DNA of 64,000 bases, taken from contig NZ_CP081869.1 in assembly GCF_019797865.1 (NCBI RefSeq), positions 3,187,501-3,251,500 on the forward strand, given 5' to 3'. The position numbers and the translations under genes were made by a program. The stretch's first letter is position 1. The number at the start of each line of letters is the position of its first letter. This document shows, one piece after another, positions 9,192 through 18,727 of this stretch. The DNA comes from Chenggangzhangella methanolivorans (GTDB taxonomy: Bacteria; Pseudomonadota; Alphaproteobacteria; Rhizobiales; Methylopilaceae). Under the pieces are notes generated by a model. The model saw only the letters and a program-made list of their open reading frames with translations, had not been told where the DNA came from and searched no databases.

Positions 9192-10847
9192 TCAGGCGGC
9201 TTCGAGGATCGAGATTCGCGGCCCGAGCGCGCTCGCCGGTCCCTTGGCGCAGCGGGCGACCAGCGCGGCCTCCACGGCGGCGAAGTCCTCCGGAGCGATG
9301 TCCGGCACGACCAGGTAGCTGACCTCGCCGCTCTCGAGCAGGCGCGCGTCCTCGCCGAGCGCGACCGCGAGGTTTTCGAGGAAGAGCCGCCGCAGCGTCT
9401 CGAACGCGTCCCAGCCCTGAGCCGCGATCACGCGCTCGGCGGTGCGGAACCGCAGCTCCGCAAGCACGGCGCTGCGACCGTTCTCGGCGAAGCGGACCGC
9501 GGCGGCGCGCGCCGCGCGGGGCGCAGCGGCGTCGGCGTCGCCGGACGTCAGCAGGCGCGTCCCGGCGGACGTCAGCGCATAGGCGTGGACGTCCTCGGTG
9601 GGCGTGGCGGCGGAGTCGGCGTGCGCGCCGCAGTCGAGGCACAGGAAGCCGATCGCCGCCTCGCCGTTCGCGGCCCCGCAGGCGCCGCAGCGCAGGGCCT
9701 CGCCGGCGCGTGAATAATCTTCGCCATAGCGCTTGAGCATCTGCTCGCACTTCGGGCAGGCGAACCAGCCGCCGGCGCGGAAGTCGTCCTCGTGCGCGAC
9801 CGCGCCGCAGCGGTGGGTGACGCAGGAGCTTCACGGCGCGCATGTCGGGCGAGCGGCAGCAGCCGCACTCCTCGCGCACGTTGAGGCGATGCGAGGCGCA
9901 GCCCTCGCAGACATGGAAGCGCTCGGCGAAATTCTTCGCCATCAGCCCGCGGGCGACGAGCCGCTCGGCGGTCTTGACCGCCGCCTCGCCAAGCCCGCCC
10001 TGGTAGACGAACAGCAGCCGCTCGGCGGGATCGGGCGTCGGCTCCAGCGCGCGTCCCGAGACGTGGAGCTGGGCCATGAGGCGCAGATCAGCCTCGGCCG
10101 AGCAGCGGGCCGCGACCGTCAGCGTCTCGGCGCGGGCGCAGAAGGCGCGCAGCGCGTCGGCGACGCCGCTCCAGGAGGCAGGATCGTTGGGGCGGAACGA
10201 GGCGTCGAGCTCGCGGCGCGCGCGCCGGTGAGGTCGATGGCGGGAATGAGATGCGCCGCGCCCTGACGGCGCACGGCCGCGAGCGCGTCGACGCGCGCGG
10301 CGTCGAGCAGGAGCAGGGCCTCGGCCGAGCGCAGGTCGTCGACGAGCTCGAAATAGTCGCGCAGCGCGAGCGCCTGGGCGGGCGTGGCGGGCGGAACCGC
10401 GAAGGCGCGCGGGCGGTCGAACAGGCCGAGGCCGATCCAGGCCTGCCGGGCGGCGTCGACCGCGAGCTCGTGACCGGGATCGCGGATCAGCTCCTCGACG
10501 AGGGCGAGCAGCTTCTTCGGCTCGAAGGGTTTCGGCAGCAACGCGTCGAACACGGCCGCGACGTCGCCGCGGGCCTTGAGGCTCGCGGGATCGGCGGTGA
10601 GCGCGACGAGCTTCGGGCGCTCGCTCTCGATGAGCATCTGGCCCATCACGCGGGCCGAGGCGTAGCCGTCGATCTCGGGCAGGTGATAGTCGATGAGGGC
10701 GAGCGCGTAGCCGCCCTTGCAGAGCTTCTCGACGCCGCTGACGCCGTCGGTCGCGACGTCCACGTCAAAGCCCTTCGCGGCCAGGAGGCCCGCGACCACG
10801 TCGACGGTGACGCCGTCGTCCTCGACCAGAAGAATTCGACGCGACAT
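9192..10847 (-). CDS. Receiver domain fused to a TackOD1-type zinc-binding output domain
   Basis: Read right to left this encodes an N-terminal receiver (residues about 1-125: RILLVEDDGVTVDVV, ALIDYHLPEIDGYA with the phosphoacceptor Asp, LPKPFEPKK), a central helical stretch, and a cysteine-rich C-terminal domain. The Cys pairs are in HVCEGCASHRLNVREECGCC, CPKCEQMLKRYGEDY, LRCGACGAA and GFLCLDCGAHAD. The last domain matches my recollection of the TackOD1 output domain, which is known to follow receivers. Frame changes near 10230 and 9825 must be bridged. ATG 10847 follows a GGGG tract; a TTG at 10859 is the alternative. It is the first gene of an operon with two histidine kinases, so it is the natural phosphorylation target. 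The output mechanism is unknown. Confidence 0.7.
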
Positions 10848-10934
10848 CACGTGCCCCAAACAATCGCACGCGACGGTTCGGCCGAACCGGTTAACGAATG
10901 GTTAACGGCTTCGTGAGGGTTGTCCGGGGGCGGT

Positions 10935-11033
10935 CTAGGCCGTCTGGCCGGCTCCGCGGCCGGCGGAGCCGCCGAGCGTCTCGACCGTCTTCGTTTCGCG
11001 CTCCGACAGGCCCGCGCCGCGCTTCGCGGCCAT
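10935..11033 (-). CDS. Possible small protein (32 aa)
   Basis: A short open frame, ATG 11033 to TAG 10935, reading Met-Ala-Ala-Lys-Arg-Gly-Ala-Gly-Leu-Ser-Glu-Arg-Glu and ending Gly-Gln-Thr-Ala. It lies between the ABC-transporter gene and the signalling operon on the same strand. Composition fits coding use in this genome, but there is no homology argument. It may equally be the end of a decayed longer gene or chance. Confidence 0.2.
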   Translation of the reverse strand: MAAKRGAGLSERETKTVETLGGSAGRGAGQTA

Positions 11034-11050
11034 GATGGCCTAGGCCGTCG

Positions 11051-12646
11051 TCATCCGGCGGCGGAAGCCTTGCGCGCGCCGTCGCGGATGGCGGCGTCGA
11101 GCGCGGCGGCGATCTTGCGCGCCTCGTCCTCGAGGCCCGGCGAGCGGCGCGTGCGGGGCCGCGGCTCCGAAATCCTGATCGAGGCGGAAAGCCGTCCCGG
11201 GCGCGCGGCGAGCACCGCCACCTCGTCGGCGAGATAGGCGGCCTCGTCGACGTCGTGGGTCACGAGCACCACGGTCAGCCCATAGGCCTGCCAGAGCTCG
11301 AGCAGATGGTCCTGCAGGTCGGCGCGGGTGATGGCGTCGAGGGCGGAGAACGGCTCGTCGAGCAGAAGCACCTTCGGGCGCGCCACGATGGCGCGGGCGA
11401 GCGCGACGCGCTGAGCCTGCCCGCCGGAGAGCTCGCGCGGCCAGGCGTCGGCGCGGTCGGATAGCCCGACGCGTTCGAGCGCCTGATGCACGAGGTCGTG
11501 GCGCTCGAAGGGCGGGCGGTCCGCGAGGCCGAAGCCGACATTGTCGCGCACGTTGAGCCAGGGAAACAGCCGTGGCTCCTGGAACACGAGGCCGATCTCC
11601 TCGCGCGGGGCGAGGACGCGCGCGCCGTCGAGCCAGATCTCGCCGGCGCTCGGGGCGTCGAGGCCGGCGACGAGGCGCAGCAGGGTGCTCTTGCCGCAGC
11701 CGGATCCGCCGACGATGGCGAGGATGCCGCCCCTTTCGACCGGCAGCGACACGCGGGAGAGGACGAGCGGCCCCCCGAAACTCTTGCTGACCTCATGGAT
11801 CGACAGCGACATCGCGTCAGTCTCCCGACGCTCGACGTCCTGCCAGCGCAGCAGCGGCGCGGTGGCGGCCACGATGAGCCCGTCGGTGATCTTGCCGACG
11901 AGCGCGAAGACGAGGATGCAGGCCACGATCTGGTCAGGCTTGCCGAGCTGCTGCCCGTCGACCAGCAGATAGCCGAGCCCCTCGGACGCGCCCATGAATT
12001 CGGCCGCGACCACGAACATCCAGCCGAGCCCGAGCCCTGCGCGCAGCGCGAGCACGTAGGAGGGCAGGATCGCGGGCAGCAGGATGCGGCGCACGAGCGC
12101 GAACCGCGACAGGCGGAAGATGCGGCCGACCTCGATGACCTTGCGGTCGACCGAGGCGATGGCGCCGAGCACGCCGAGATAGACGGGGAAGAACACCCCC
12201 ACGGCGATGAGCGCGACCTTGGACGGTTCGAAGATGCCGAGCCACAGGATGAAGAGCGGGACCCAGGAGAGCGAGGGCACCGAGCGCAGCCCCTGCAGCG
12301 TCGGGTCGATCAGCCTGCGCGCGAGCGTCGAGGCCCCGGCGAGCGCGCCGAGGCCGGTGCCGGCCAAGACGCCGATGGCGAAGCCGATCGCGACCCGCCA
12401 GCCGGTGGTCCAGAGGTGCAGCGCAAGGTCGCCGCTCTTCCACAGCGCCACGAGCGTCTCGGCGATCCGGCTCGGCGGCGCGACGAGCCGCCCGTCCGAG
12501 ACGCCGAGACGCACCAGCGCCTCCCAGAGCAGCGCCGCCCCGACGGGCAACGCGAGGCCGAGCAGCGCGTGAGAGGCCTTCAGGCCCTTCGGCCAGGCCG
12601 GGAGGCCGAGCCTTCGGCCGGCGGGCGAAAGGGCGAAGTCGCTCAT
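11051..12646 (-). CDS. ABC importer: SsuC/TauC-type permease in frame with SsuB/TauB-type ATPase
   Basis: One 531-codon frame encodes two normally separate subunits. Residues about 1-275 are a permease of the sulfonate/nitrate/taurine family with about six membrane segments and the characteristic coupling region (GLRSVPSLSWVPLFILWLGI; FRLSRFALVRRILLPAILPS). From Met at 11812 (MSLSIHEVSKSFGG) follows a complete ATPase: Walker A GGSGCGKST, Q-loop VFQEPRLFPW, signature LSGGQAQR, Walker B VLLLDEPFSALD, H-loop VLVTHDV. The permease part ends in RRETDA directly before this Met. A one-base difference would create a stop (TGA) a few bases ahead, so two overlapping genes joined by an indel are as likely as a true fusion. 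It operates with the binding protein at 12666-13636 to import an anionic S- or N-compound. Confidence 0.85.
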   Translation of the reverse strand: MSDFALSPAGRRLGLPAWPKGLKASHALLGLALPVGAALLWEALVRLGVSDGRLVAPPSRIAETLVALWKSGDLALHLWTTGWRVAIGFAIGVLAGTGLGALAGASTLARRLIDPTLQGLRSVPSLSWVPLFILWLGIFEPSKVALIAVGVFFPVYLGVLGAIASVDRKVIEVGRIFRLSRFALVRRILLPAILPSYVLALRAGLGLGWMFVVAAEFMGASEGLGYLLVDGQQLGKPDQIVACILVFALVGKITDGLIVAATAPLLRWQDVERRETDAMSLSIHEVSKSFGGPLVLSRVSLPVERGGILAIVGGSGCGKSTLLRLVAGLDAPSAGEIWLDGARVLAPREEIGLVFQEPRLFPWLNVRDNVGFGLADRPPFERHDLVHQALERVGLSDRADAWPRELSGGQAQRVALARAIVARPKVLLLDEPFSALDAITRADLQDHLLELWQAYGLTVVLVTHDVDEAAYLADEVAVLAARPGRLSASIRISEPRPRTRRSPGLEDEARKIAAALDAAIRDGARKASAAG

Positions 12647-12665
12647 CGGCTGTCGGCCTCCGGGC

Positions 12666-13636
12666 TCAGTTGACGAACTTGGCGTCGAAGCGGCGGTCGA
12701 TCAGCTCGCCGGTCGCCTTGGCGGCGTCGGCGGTCGCCGGAAGCACGCCGGCGGCCGACAGCGCCTCGCCCGCGGCCGTCACCGCCGCGACGTCGTCGTC
12801 GCTGATCGGCGTGTAGGCGATCTTGGTCCGCTCGAGCTGGAGGGCGACGACGTCCTCGGGAAGCTTGGCGGCCTTGGCGAGCAGGGCGTTGAGCTCCTTG
12901 GGATTGGCGAGCGACCATTTGCGGGCCTGGTCGTAGGCCGCCAGAACCTTGTCGACGAGCGCCGGGTTCTCGGCCGCGAAGGCCTCGCGGACGTTGAGCG
13001 CCCCCCAGCTGTTGAGCGAGGGATCGCGGACGACGAGCTTGGCGCCGTCCTGCAGCTCGGCGGAGGCCATCATCGGGTCGAGGCCCATCCAGGCGTCGAC
13101 GTCGCCGCGCTGGAGCGCGAGCCGCCGTCGGCGTGCTGGAGCAGCACGAGCTTCACGTCCTTGTCGGAGAGCTTTTCGCGGGCGAGCGCGCGGATGAGGA
13201 AGATGTGCGGGTCGGTGCCGCGGGTGACCGCGACGCGCTTGCCCTTGAGATCGGGACGACGCTCGCGATCCGCTGTCGGGCTTGGTGACGAGCGCGGTCC
13301 ATTCGGCGCGGGAATAGACGTAGATCGACTTGATCGGATTGCCGTTGATGCGCGCGATGAGCGCCGCGGCGGACGCCGAGGAGCCGAAGTCGAGCGAGCC
13401 GGCGTTGAGGAATTCGAGCGCCTTGTTAGAGCCGAGCGACTGCACCCAGCGCACCTTGATCCCGTCGGCCTCCAGCGCCTTCTCGAGGAAGCCGTTCTCC
13501 TTGAGCGCGATCGACACCGGGCTGTAGGTCGCCAGTCGAGCCGGATCTCCGAGGGCTGCGCGCGCGCCGTGTCGAACAGGCCGAAGGCGAGAAGCGCCGC
13601 GGCCGCGAGAAGGCCGCGCCGGCTGAAGGCGGTCAT
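12666..13636 (-). CDS. ABC importer substrate-binding protein, SsuA/TauA family
   Basis: A periplasmic solute-binding protein of the aliphatic sulfonate/nitrate class. The start MTAFSRRGLLAAAALLAFGL is at 13636 and gives a signal peptide that carries twin arginines (SRRGLL), so export may be by Tat. Mature-domain landmarks are KVRWVQSLGSNKALEFLNAG, GSLDFGSSASAAALIARING, LKGKRVAVTRGTDPHIFLIR and DVDAWMGLDPMM. The reading frame changes near 13530, 13265 and 13120; bridging all three gives about 320 residues, the usual family length. It lies 19 bases upstream of the permease/ATPase gene on the same strand, so the three functions form one operon. Frameshifts may be sequence errors; if real, the importer would be dead. 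Confidence 0.75.
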
Positions 13637-13750
13637 TGGAGAACTCCGATCATGAGCCATGGCTCTGGCCAATGGGATCTGGGCTGCCGATCTGCGACGG
13701 CCGCGCCGATGCGGCGCCGCAGCGAGGCGCCTGTTGTCCACTGGAACGCC

Positions 13751-13800
13751 AGATTGAGTCAACTCATTCTATAAATTTGATATCATTAACTTGCGAGCGC
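13751..13800 (-). promoter_or_regulatory. AT-rich upstream region of the ABC-importer operon
   Basis: A locally AT-rich stretch in an otherwise GC-rich gap upstream of the binding-protein gene. It contains an inverted repeat TGAGT-CA-ACTCA at 13755-13766. Read on the minus strand, TTGACT falls within it. This is consistent with a promoter/operator, but no regulator is identified. The remainder of the gap 13637-14099 shows only two opposed weak ORFs and nothing I can defend as a gene. Confidence 0.35.
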
Positions 13801-14099
13801 CGGCCGGGGCGGCGCGGCGCCCGTCGACGGCTCCGGCGGACGGCGCCGGCTTTCGCAGTCGAGGCCCGACGTGATGAAGATCAAGGCGGCGGCGTTGGCG
13901 CTCGCGTCGCCGGCGATGCTGCCGGCGGTCGACGCGAGCGCGCAGGCGGTGAGCGGCAGCGTTATCTGCGCGATCGTGCGCCGCGCCTCGCGGTGGCTTC
14001 CGGACATTCCGGCGAGCGTCCCGGACAAGCAGATCAGCCTGACGGCGCCGATCACCTTCCGGCCGAGCGGCGCCTGCGGTTTCGCCGACGGAGCGCGGC

Positions 14100-15716
14100 T
14101 CAGTGGGCCGCCGGCCGCGCGCCGCCGAGCGGCACGGACTTCAGGATCATCGCGAGCGGCGCGACGCTGATCGCCATCAAGGCGAGCGTCCAGAACACGT
14201 CGATATAGGCGAATTGCGCCGCCTGGGTCTGGACCTGGTCGGCGATCCAGCCCATGGCGCGGCTCTGCGCGGAGGCCGGGTCGCCGTGGGTCGAAAACAG
14301 CTCGGTCGCGCGCCGCAGCGCCTCCTGATAGGCCGGGTTCGACGGGTCGGCGTGCTCCACGAGCCGCGACTGGTGGAACTGCTCGCGATGCGCCAGCGTG
14401 TTCTGCGCCACGCACACCCCGATCGAGCCGCCGACGTTGCGCGCCATGTTGATGAGCGCCGAGGCCTGGTCGGTCTGGTCGGGGCGGATGCCGTAGTAGG
14501 ACGCCGCCGTCACCGACAGGAACACGAAGGGCAGCCCGGCGCCGACGAAGATGCGCGACACCACGAAGTACCAGTAGGTCGTGTCGTTGTAGAGATAGGT
14601 CAGGCTGTACATGCCGTAGGCGATCGCCACGCCGCCGGCCGCGATCATCCATTTGGGCTGGACCTTCGAGGACACGCGGCCGGCCGTGATCATCGCCATC
14701 ACGGTCACGACGCCGCCGGGCGCGAGCACGAGGCCCGCGAGCGTCGCCGTATAGCCGTACTGCTCCTGGACGATCTGCGGGATGAACTGGGTGGTGGCGA
14801 TCAGGATCGCGCCGGTCGCGAGCATCACCACGAAGCAGGAGGCGAACTGGCGGGTCGCGAGCAGGCGGAAGTCGACCGCCGGGTTCTTGGCCCTCAGGCA
14901 CCACGGGATCATGGCGACGAAGGCGACGGCGCCGATCGCCGTGAACGCGATGATGAAGCGCGAGTCGAACCAGTCGTCCCGGAGGCCTTCGTCGAGCACC
15001 ACCTCGAGCGCGCCGAGGAAGGTCGCGACCAGCAGGAAGCCGACCACGTCGAAGCGCACGCCTTCGGACTTGAGGCGCTTGCGCTCCGCGACCGCGGCCT
15101 TCGAATCTTCCAGCAGCCACCACATCAGGCCGAGCGCGATCACGCCCACCGGGCCGTTGATGAGAAAGCACCAGTGCCAGGAGACGTTGTCGGAGAGCCA
15201 GCCGCCGAGCGTCGGGCCGACCACCGGCGCCACCACCACGGCGATGCCATAGAGCGCGAAGGCCTGCCCGCGCTTGGCGGGCGGGAAGGCGTCGGCGAGG
15301 ATCGACTGGGCGAGCGGCGCCATGCCGCCGCCGCCGAGCCCCTGAAGCACGCGGAACAGCAGCAGGGATTCGAGGCTCCAGGCGAAGCCGCAGGCGATCG
15401 ACGAGACGGTGAACAGCGACACGCTCGCCATGAAGAAGGCCTTTCGGCCATAGCGTTTGGCGAGGAAGCTCGAGCCGGTGAGCGAGATCGCGTTCGCCAC
15501 CAGATAGCTGGTGACGACCCAGGAGGCCTCGTCGGGCCCGACCGCCAGACCGCCGGAGATGTAGCGAAGCGCGACGTTGGCGATGGTGGTGTCGAGCACC
15601 TCCATGAAGGTCGCGAGCGCCACCACGCCCGCGATCGCCCACGAGGCGAGCCCGACCGTCGCGTCCTTCGCGGCTTCGGGCTCGCGGCCGCCGTCGGCGG
15701 CTGCGACGTCGCTCAC
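14100..15716 (-). CDS. emrB: DHA2-family MFS multidrug efflux transporter (EmrB type)
   Basis: An inner-membrane drug/proton antiporter of 538 residues, the usual length for 14-TM DHA2 proteins. Recognisable family features are FMEVLDTTIANVALRYISGG in TM1, WVVTSYLVANAISLTGSSFL in TM2, the loop motif AKRYGRKAFF, the RVLQGLGGGGMAPLAQSIL segment and VVAPVVGPTLGGWLSDNVSW (motif C). The frame is intact. ATG 15716 overlaps the stop of the membrane-fusion protein gene by four bases (ATGA), so the two are translationally coupled and form an EmrAB pump that needs a TolC-type outer-membrane partner encoded elsewhere. Substrates cannot be deduced. Confidence 0.9.
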   Translation of the reverse strand: MSDVAAADGGREPEAAKDATVGLASWAIAGVVALATFMEVLDTTIANVALRYISGGLAVGPDEASWVVTSYLVANAISLTGSSFLAKRYGRKAFFMASVSLFTVSSIACGFAWSLESLLLFRVLQGLGGGGMAPLAQSILADAFPPAKRGQAFALYGIAVVVAPVVGPTLGGWLSDNVSWHWCFLINGPVGVIALGLMWWLLEDSKAAVAERKRLKSEGVRFDVVGFLLVATFLGALEVVLDEGLRDDWFDSRFIIAFTAIGAVAFVAMIPWCLRAKNPAVDFRLLATRQFASCFVVMLATGAILIATTQFIPQIVQEQYGYTATLAGLVLAPGGVVTVMAMITAGRVSSKVQPKWMIAAGGVAIAYGMYSLTYLYNDTTYWYFVVSRIFVGAGLPFVFLSVTAASYYGIRPDQTDQASALINMARNVGGSIGVCVAQNTLAHREQFHQSRLVEHADPSNPAYQEALRRATELFSTHGDPASAQSRAMGWIADQVQTQAAQFAYIDVFWTLALMAISVAPLAMILKSVPLGGARPAAH

Positions 15717-16971
15717 CTCACCCTCACCGCCGGCACGATGGAGAGGCCGGGTCCGATCGCGACGTCCCTGGGCCAGTCGTCGACGACGATCTTGACCGGG
15801 ATGCGCTGCGTCACCTTCACGTAGTTGCCGGTGGCGTTCTCGGCCGGCAGCAGGCTGAAGGCGGTGCCCGAGCCCGGCTGCACGCTGTCGACATGACCGG
15901 TGACCTTGCGGCCCGGATAGGCGTCGATCTCGACGTCGACCTTCTGGCCGGGCCGCATGTCGGCGACCTGCGTCTCCTTGAAGTTCGCCGTCACCCAGAT
16001 CTCGTCGGGCACGAACATCGAAAGGCTCTGGCCGGCCTGCGCGTACTGGCCCTCGCGCCGGTGAGCCGCACGAGGCGGCCGGACTGGGCCGCGGCCACGT
16101 GGGTGTAGTCGAGATTGAGCTTGGCCTGGTCGCGCTGGGCCCGGGCGCGGGCGAGATCGGCGACCGCGCTCTCGCGGCTCGCCTGCAGCGTCTTGATCTG
16201 GCTCGTGGCCGCCGCGAGGCTGGACTTCGCCTGGTCGGCCGCCGCCTGGCGCTGCTGCAGCGTCGAGGTGGTGGACTGCTGGTTCTGGACCGTGCCGTAG
16301 CCCTTCTTGGCGAGGTCGGAATAGCGGTCTGCGTCCTGCTGGGCGAACTTCAGCGCCGCTTCGGCCTGCTCGACCGAGGACTGCGCGCCCTGGACCTGCG
16401 CCTTCTGCGCCTCGATCTGGGCGTCGTAGTTCTGGATCGCGGCCTGCGCCGACTGCACCTGCGCCTCGGCCTGCTCCAGCGCGATCTGGTAGTCGCGCCG
16501 GTCGATGTCGAACAGCGTCTGGCCGGCCTCGACATGCTGGTTGTCGGTCACCGGCGCGCCGACGACGTAGCCCGCGACCTTGGGCGCGATCGAGAACGAA
16601 CGCGCGTCCACGAAGGCGTCGTCGGTGGTCTCGTACGGCGCCACATAGTGCGCGTAGTAGAGCGCGCCGCCGGCCGCGACCACGGCGATCGCGAATGCGG
16701 CCGCGGAGCCCAGCAGGATCTTGCGGCCGCGCGAGAGGCCGCCGGTCTTGCCGGTCCGCGAGCCGTCGCTCCGCTCGGGAGCCTCGCCGCCGTCGTCGCT
16801 CCGGCGCGGGTCGGCGTCGGGACTTTTCTTGTCCTTTGGCGGAGGCGAGGCCTCGGCCCGGGTCTCGTCGCCTGGGCGCTCCACGTCGAAGATCTTGTGG
16901 AGGTCCTTGCCTCCTTTACGGAGGTCCTTGCCTTGGCGGTCGTCGATGCGCGTCTCGAGGTCGCTGTCCAT
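15713..16971 (-). CDS. emrA: HlyD/EmrA-type membrane fusion protein
   Basis: The periplasmic adaptor of the EmrB pump. It has a charged cytoplasmic N-terminus of about 75 residues, longer than usual and rich in Asp/Lys/Arg. One membrane anchor follows (KILLGSAAAFAIAVVAAGGA), then the family segment YETTDDAFVDARSFSIAPKV, a lipoyl half (VTDNQHVEAGQTLFDIDRRD), a long Gln/Ala-rich coiled coil (residues about 160-285) and the second half with FVPDEIWVTANFKETQVADM and the C-terminal beta barrel. The frame changes near 16055 between coiled coil and second lipoyl half; bridging gives about 418 residues. It overlaps emrB by four bases. No regulatory gene of the MarR/TetR type is adjacent; the LysR gene at 17742 is separated by one ORF. 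Confidence 0.85.
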
Positions 16972-17153
16972 GGCGATGCTCCTCCTTCGCGTGATCCCAT
17001 CCCCGCTCGAACGTCATGCCCCGACGAAATCAGCGAGCCGTCATCTGCTGCGTCGCACGCCGGCCTGTAGGCGCCGGGCTCGTGAAGCACCTTTGCGCTG
17101 AGCGCACGAACCGAACGCCCGCGAGCGCGTTGTCTCCCGCTTCGCCCGAGGGC

Positions 17154-17612
17154 TTAGGGCTGCGCCGCCGCGTCCCTCGCCGCCTCCATCAGCGTGAGCC
17201 GCCGCGCGGCCTCCGCGCGGTCCGACGCCGCAGAGCTGCGCGCCGCCTTCGAGGTCGCGGCGCCGAAATCGCGCTCGGCGCGAGCGAGACGAAGCTGCGG
17301 CGTCTCGGGCGAGTCCGGCGCGACGACTTCGAACATCCCGCCGAGCGCGTCGGCCGCGACCTCGATCGGCTTCAGCACCGTGGCCCAGACGGCGAAGACG
17401 GCGGCGAGGGCCGCCACGATGACGACGGCCGGACCGGCCAGGCGCCGCAGCAGGTCGCTTTCGCCCTGCCTCTCGACCGAAGGCGCGGGCGCCTGCGCGT
17501 GCCGGCAGGCGCGCCGGACCGCCTCGCAGGGACGTCCGCGCGGGGAGGGGCGGAAGACCGCCGGGGCGTTGCGCGTCTTGGGACAGGGACTGAGGACCTG
17601 AAGCAGGGCCAT
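17154..17612 (-). CDS. Hypothetical membrane-anchored protein
   Basis: A 152-residue ORF from ATG 17612. A basic, proline-containing N-terminus of about 60 residues precedes one membrane segment (GPAVVIVAALAAVFAVWATV) and an Ala/Glu/Arg-rich helical tail that could form a coiled coil. No family recognised. It is divergent from the LysR gene at 17742 with about 130 bases between, which could hold shared promoters. Membrane insertion with the tail in the periplasm is possible but not shown. Confidence 0.45.
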   Translation of the reverse strand: MALLQVLSPCPKTRNAPAVFRPSPRGRPCEAVRRACRHAQAPAPSVERQGESDLLRRLAGPAVVIVAALAAVFAVWATVLKPIEVAADALGGMFEVVAPDSPETPQLRLARAERDFGAATSKAARSSAASDRAEAARRLTLMEAARDAAAQP

Positions 17613-17741
17613 GGTCGGCTCCCTTCGTTTCGGTCGGCCGCGCCGCGGGGCGGGACCTTTCGTTTCCTTGAACCTCACTTGGGCTTCGGCCGCGCCAGGG
17701 AGTAGGCGCGCGGCTCGACAAGCAGCTTTGCGCCATGCGTA

Positions 17742-18690
17742 ATGCTGGCGAACCCATACGAGGCCGCGCCCGTGACCGACGAGGTGAGCGACATCCGTCT
17801 GTTCGCGGCGATCGTGGCGGCCGGAAACCTGTCGGCGGCGGCGCGCCAGCTCGAGACCTCGCCCGCCGCGATGAGCCGGCGGCTCGGCGCGCTCGAAAGC
17901 CGCCTCGGCATCCGCCTGGTGACGCGCACCACGCGCCGGTTCGAGCTGACCGAGGAGGGCGCGCTCTTCCACGAGCGCTGCCTCAGCATCATCGACGACA
18001 TCGAGGGACGCCGAGGCCGAGGTCGTTCAGGGCCTCGACAGTCCGGGCGGACATCTGCGCGTGACGGCGCCGCTGCACTGGGGCCGCAACGTGCTGAGCG
18101 AGGTCGTCGCGGCCTTCAGCGAGCGCTATCCGAACATCGAGATCCAGCTGGTGCTCGCCGACGCGATCTTCGATCCGGTGCGCGACGGCGTCGACGTCGT
18201 GCTCGGCGTGCTGCCGCCGACCGGCGCCGACATGGTGGTGACGCGCGCCCTGCGCAGCCGCCGCCTGGTGATCGCCTCGCCGGACTACATCGCGCGCCAC
18301 GGCGAGCCGAAGGTTCCCGACGACCTCCTCGCCCACGACTGCATCCGGCTCTTCATCGACGGCAAGCCGTTCGACCACTGGAGCTTTCGCGAGAACGGCA
18401 GGATCCGCACGATCCATGTGAAGGGCCGGCTGACCACGACGAGCACCGAGGTGATGCAGGACTGGGTGCTGGCCGGGCGCGGCGTCGGGCTGAAAGCCGA
18501 GTGGGACATCGAGAGGGACATCGCCGAGGGCCGGCTGGTCGCCTGCCTTCCGGACTACTGGTGCGACGAGATTTCGCTCTACATCTGCTACGCGAACCGC
18601 AGGCATCTCCCCCCGCGCATCCGCGTTTTCCTCGATTTCCTGCGCGCAACCATCGCCAGGGCGAGCGGCGCGAAGAACGGCGACGCCTGA
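17742..18690 (+). CDS. LysR-family transcriptional regulator
   Basis: An N-terminal winged helix-turn-helix typical of LysR proteins (IRLFAAIVAAGNLSAAARQL, then MSRRLGALESRLGIRLVTRT) is followed by an effector-binding domain with the family start HLRVTAPLHWGRNVLSEVVA and later VASPDYIARHGEP. The frame changes near 18010, in the linker after FHERCLSIIDDIEG. With the change bridged the protein is about 315 residues, normal for the family. It lies upstream of a second LysR gene on the same strand (gap about 37 bases). Target genes and ligand are unknown. The divergent ORF at 17154-17612 and the EmrAB operon are the closest candidates. Confidence 0.8.
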
Positions 18691-18727
18691 AGCAAGACTG
18701 GAACACGCCCGGAGACCGACCCTGGCC

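Noticed and set aside
13871..14170. Plus-strand ORF of 99 codons with a signal-like start
   Set aside because: It runs into the emrB 3' end on the opposite strand, has no family, and an equally plausible minus-strand frame covers the same bases.
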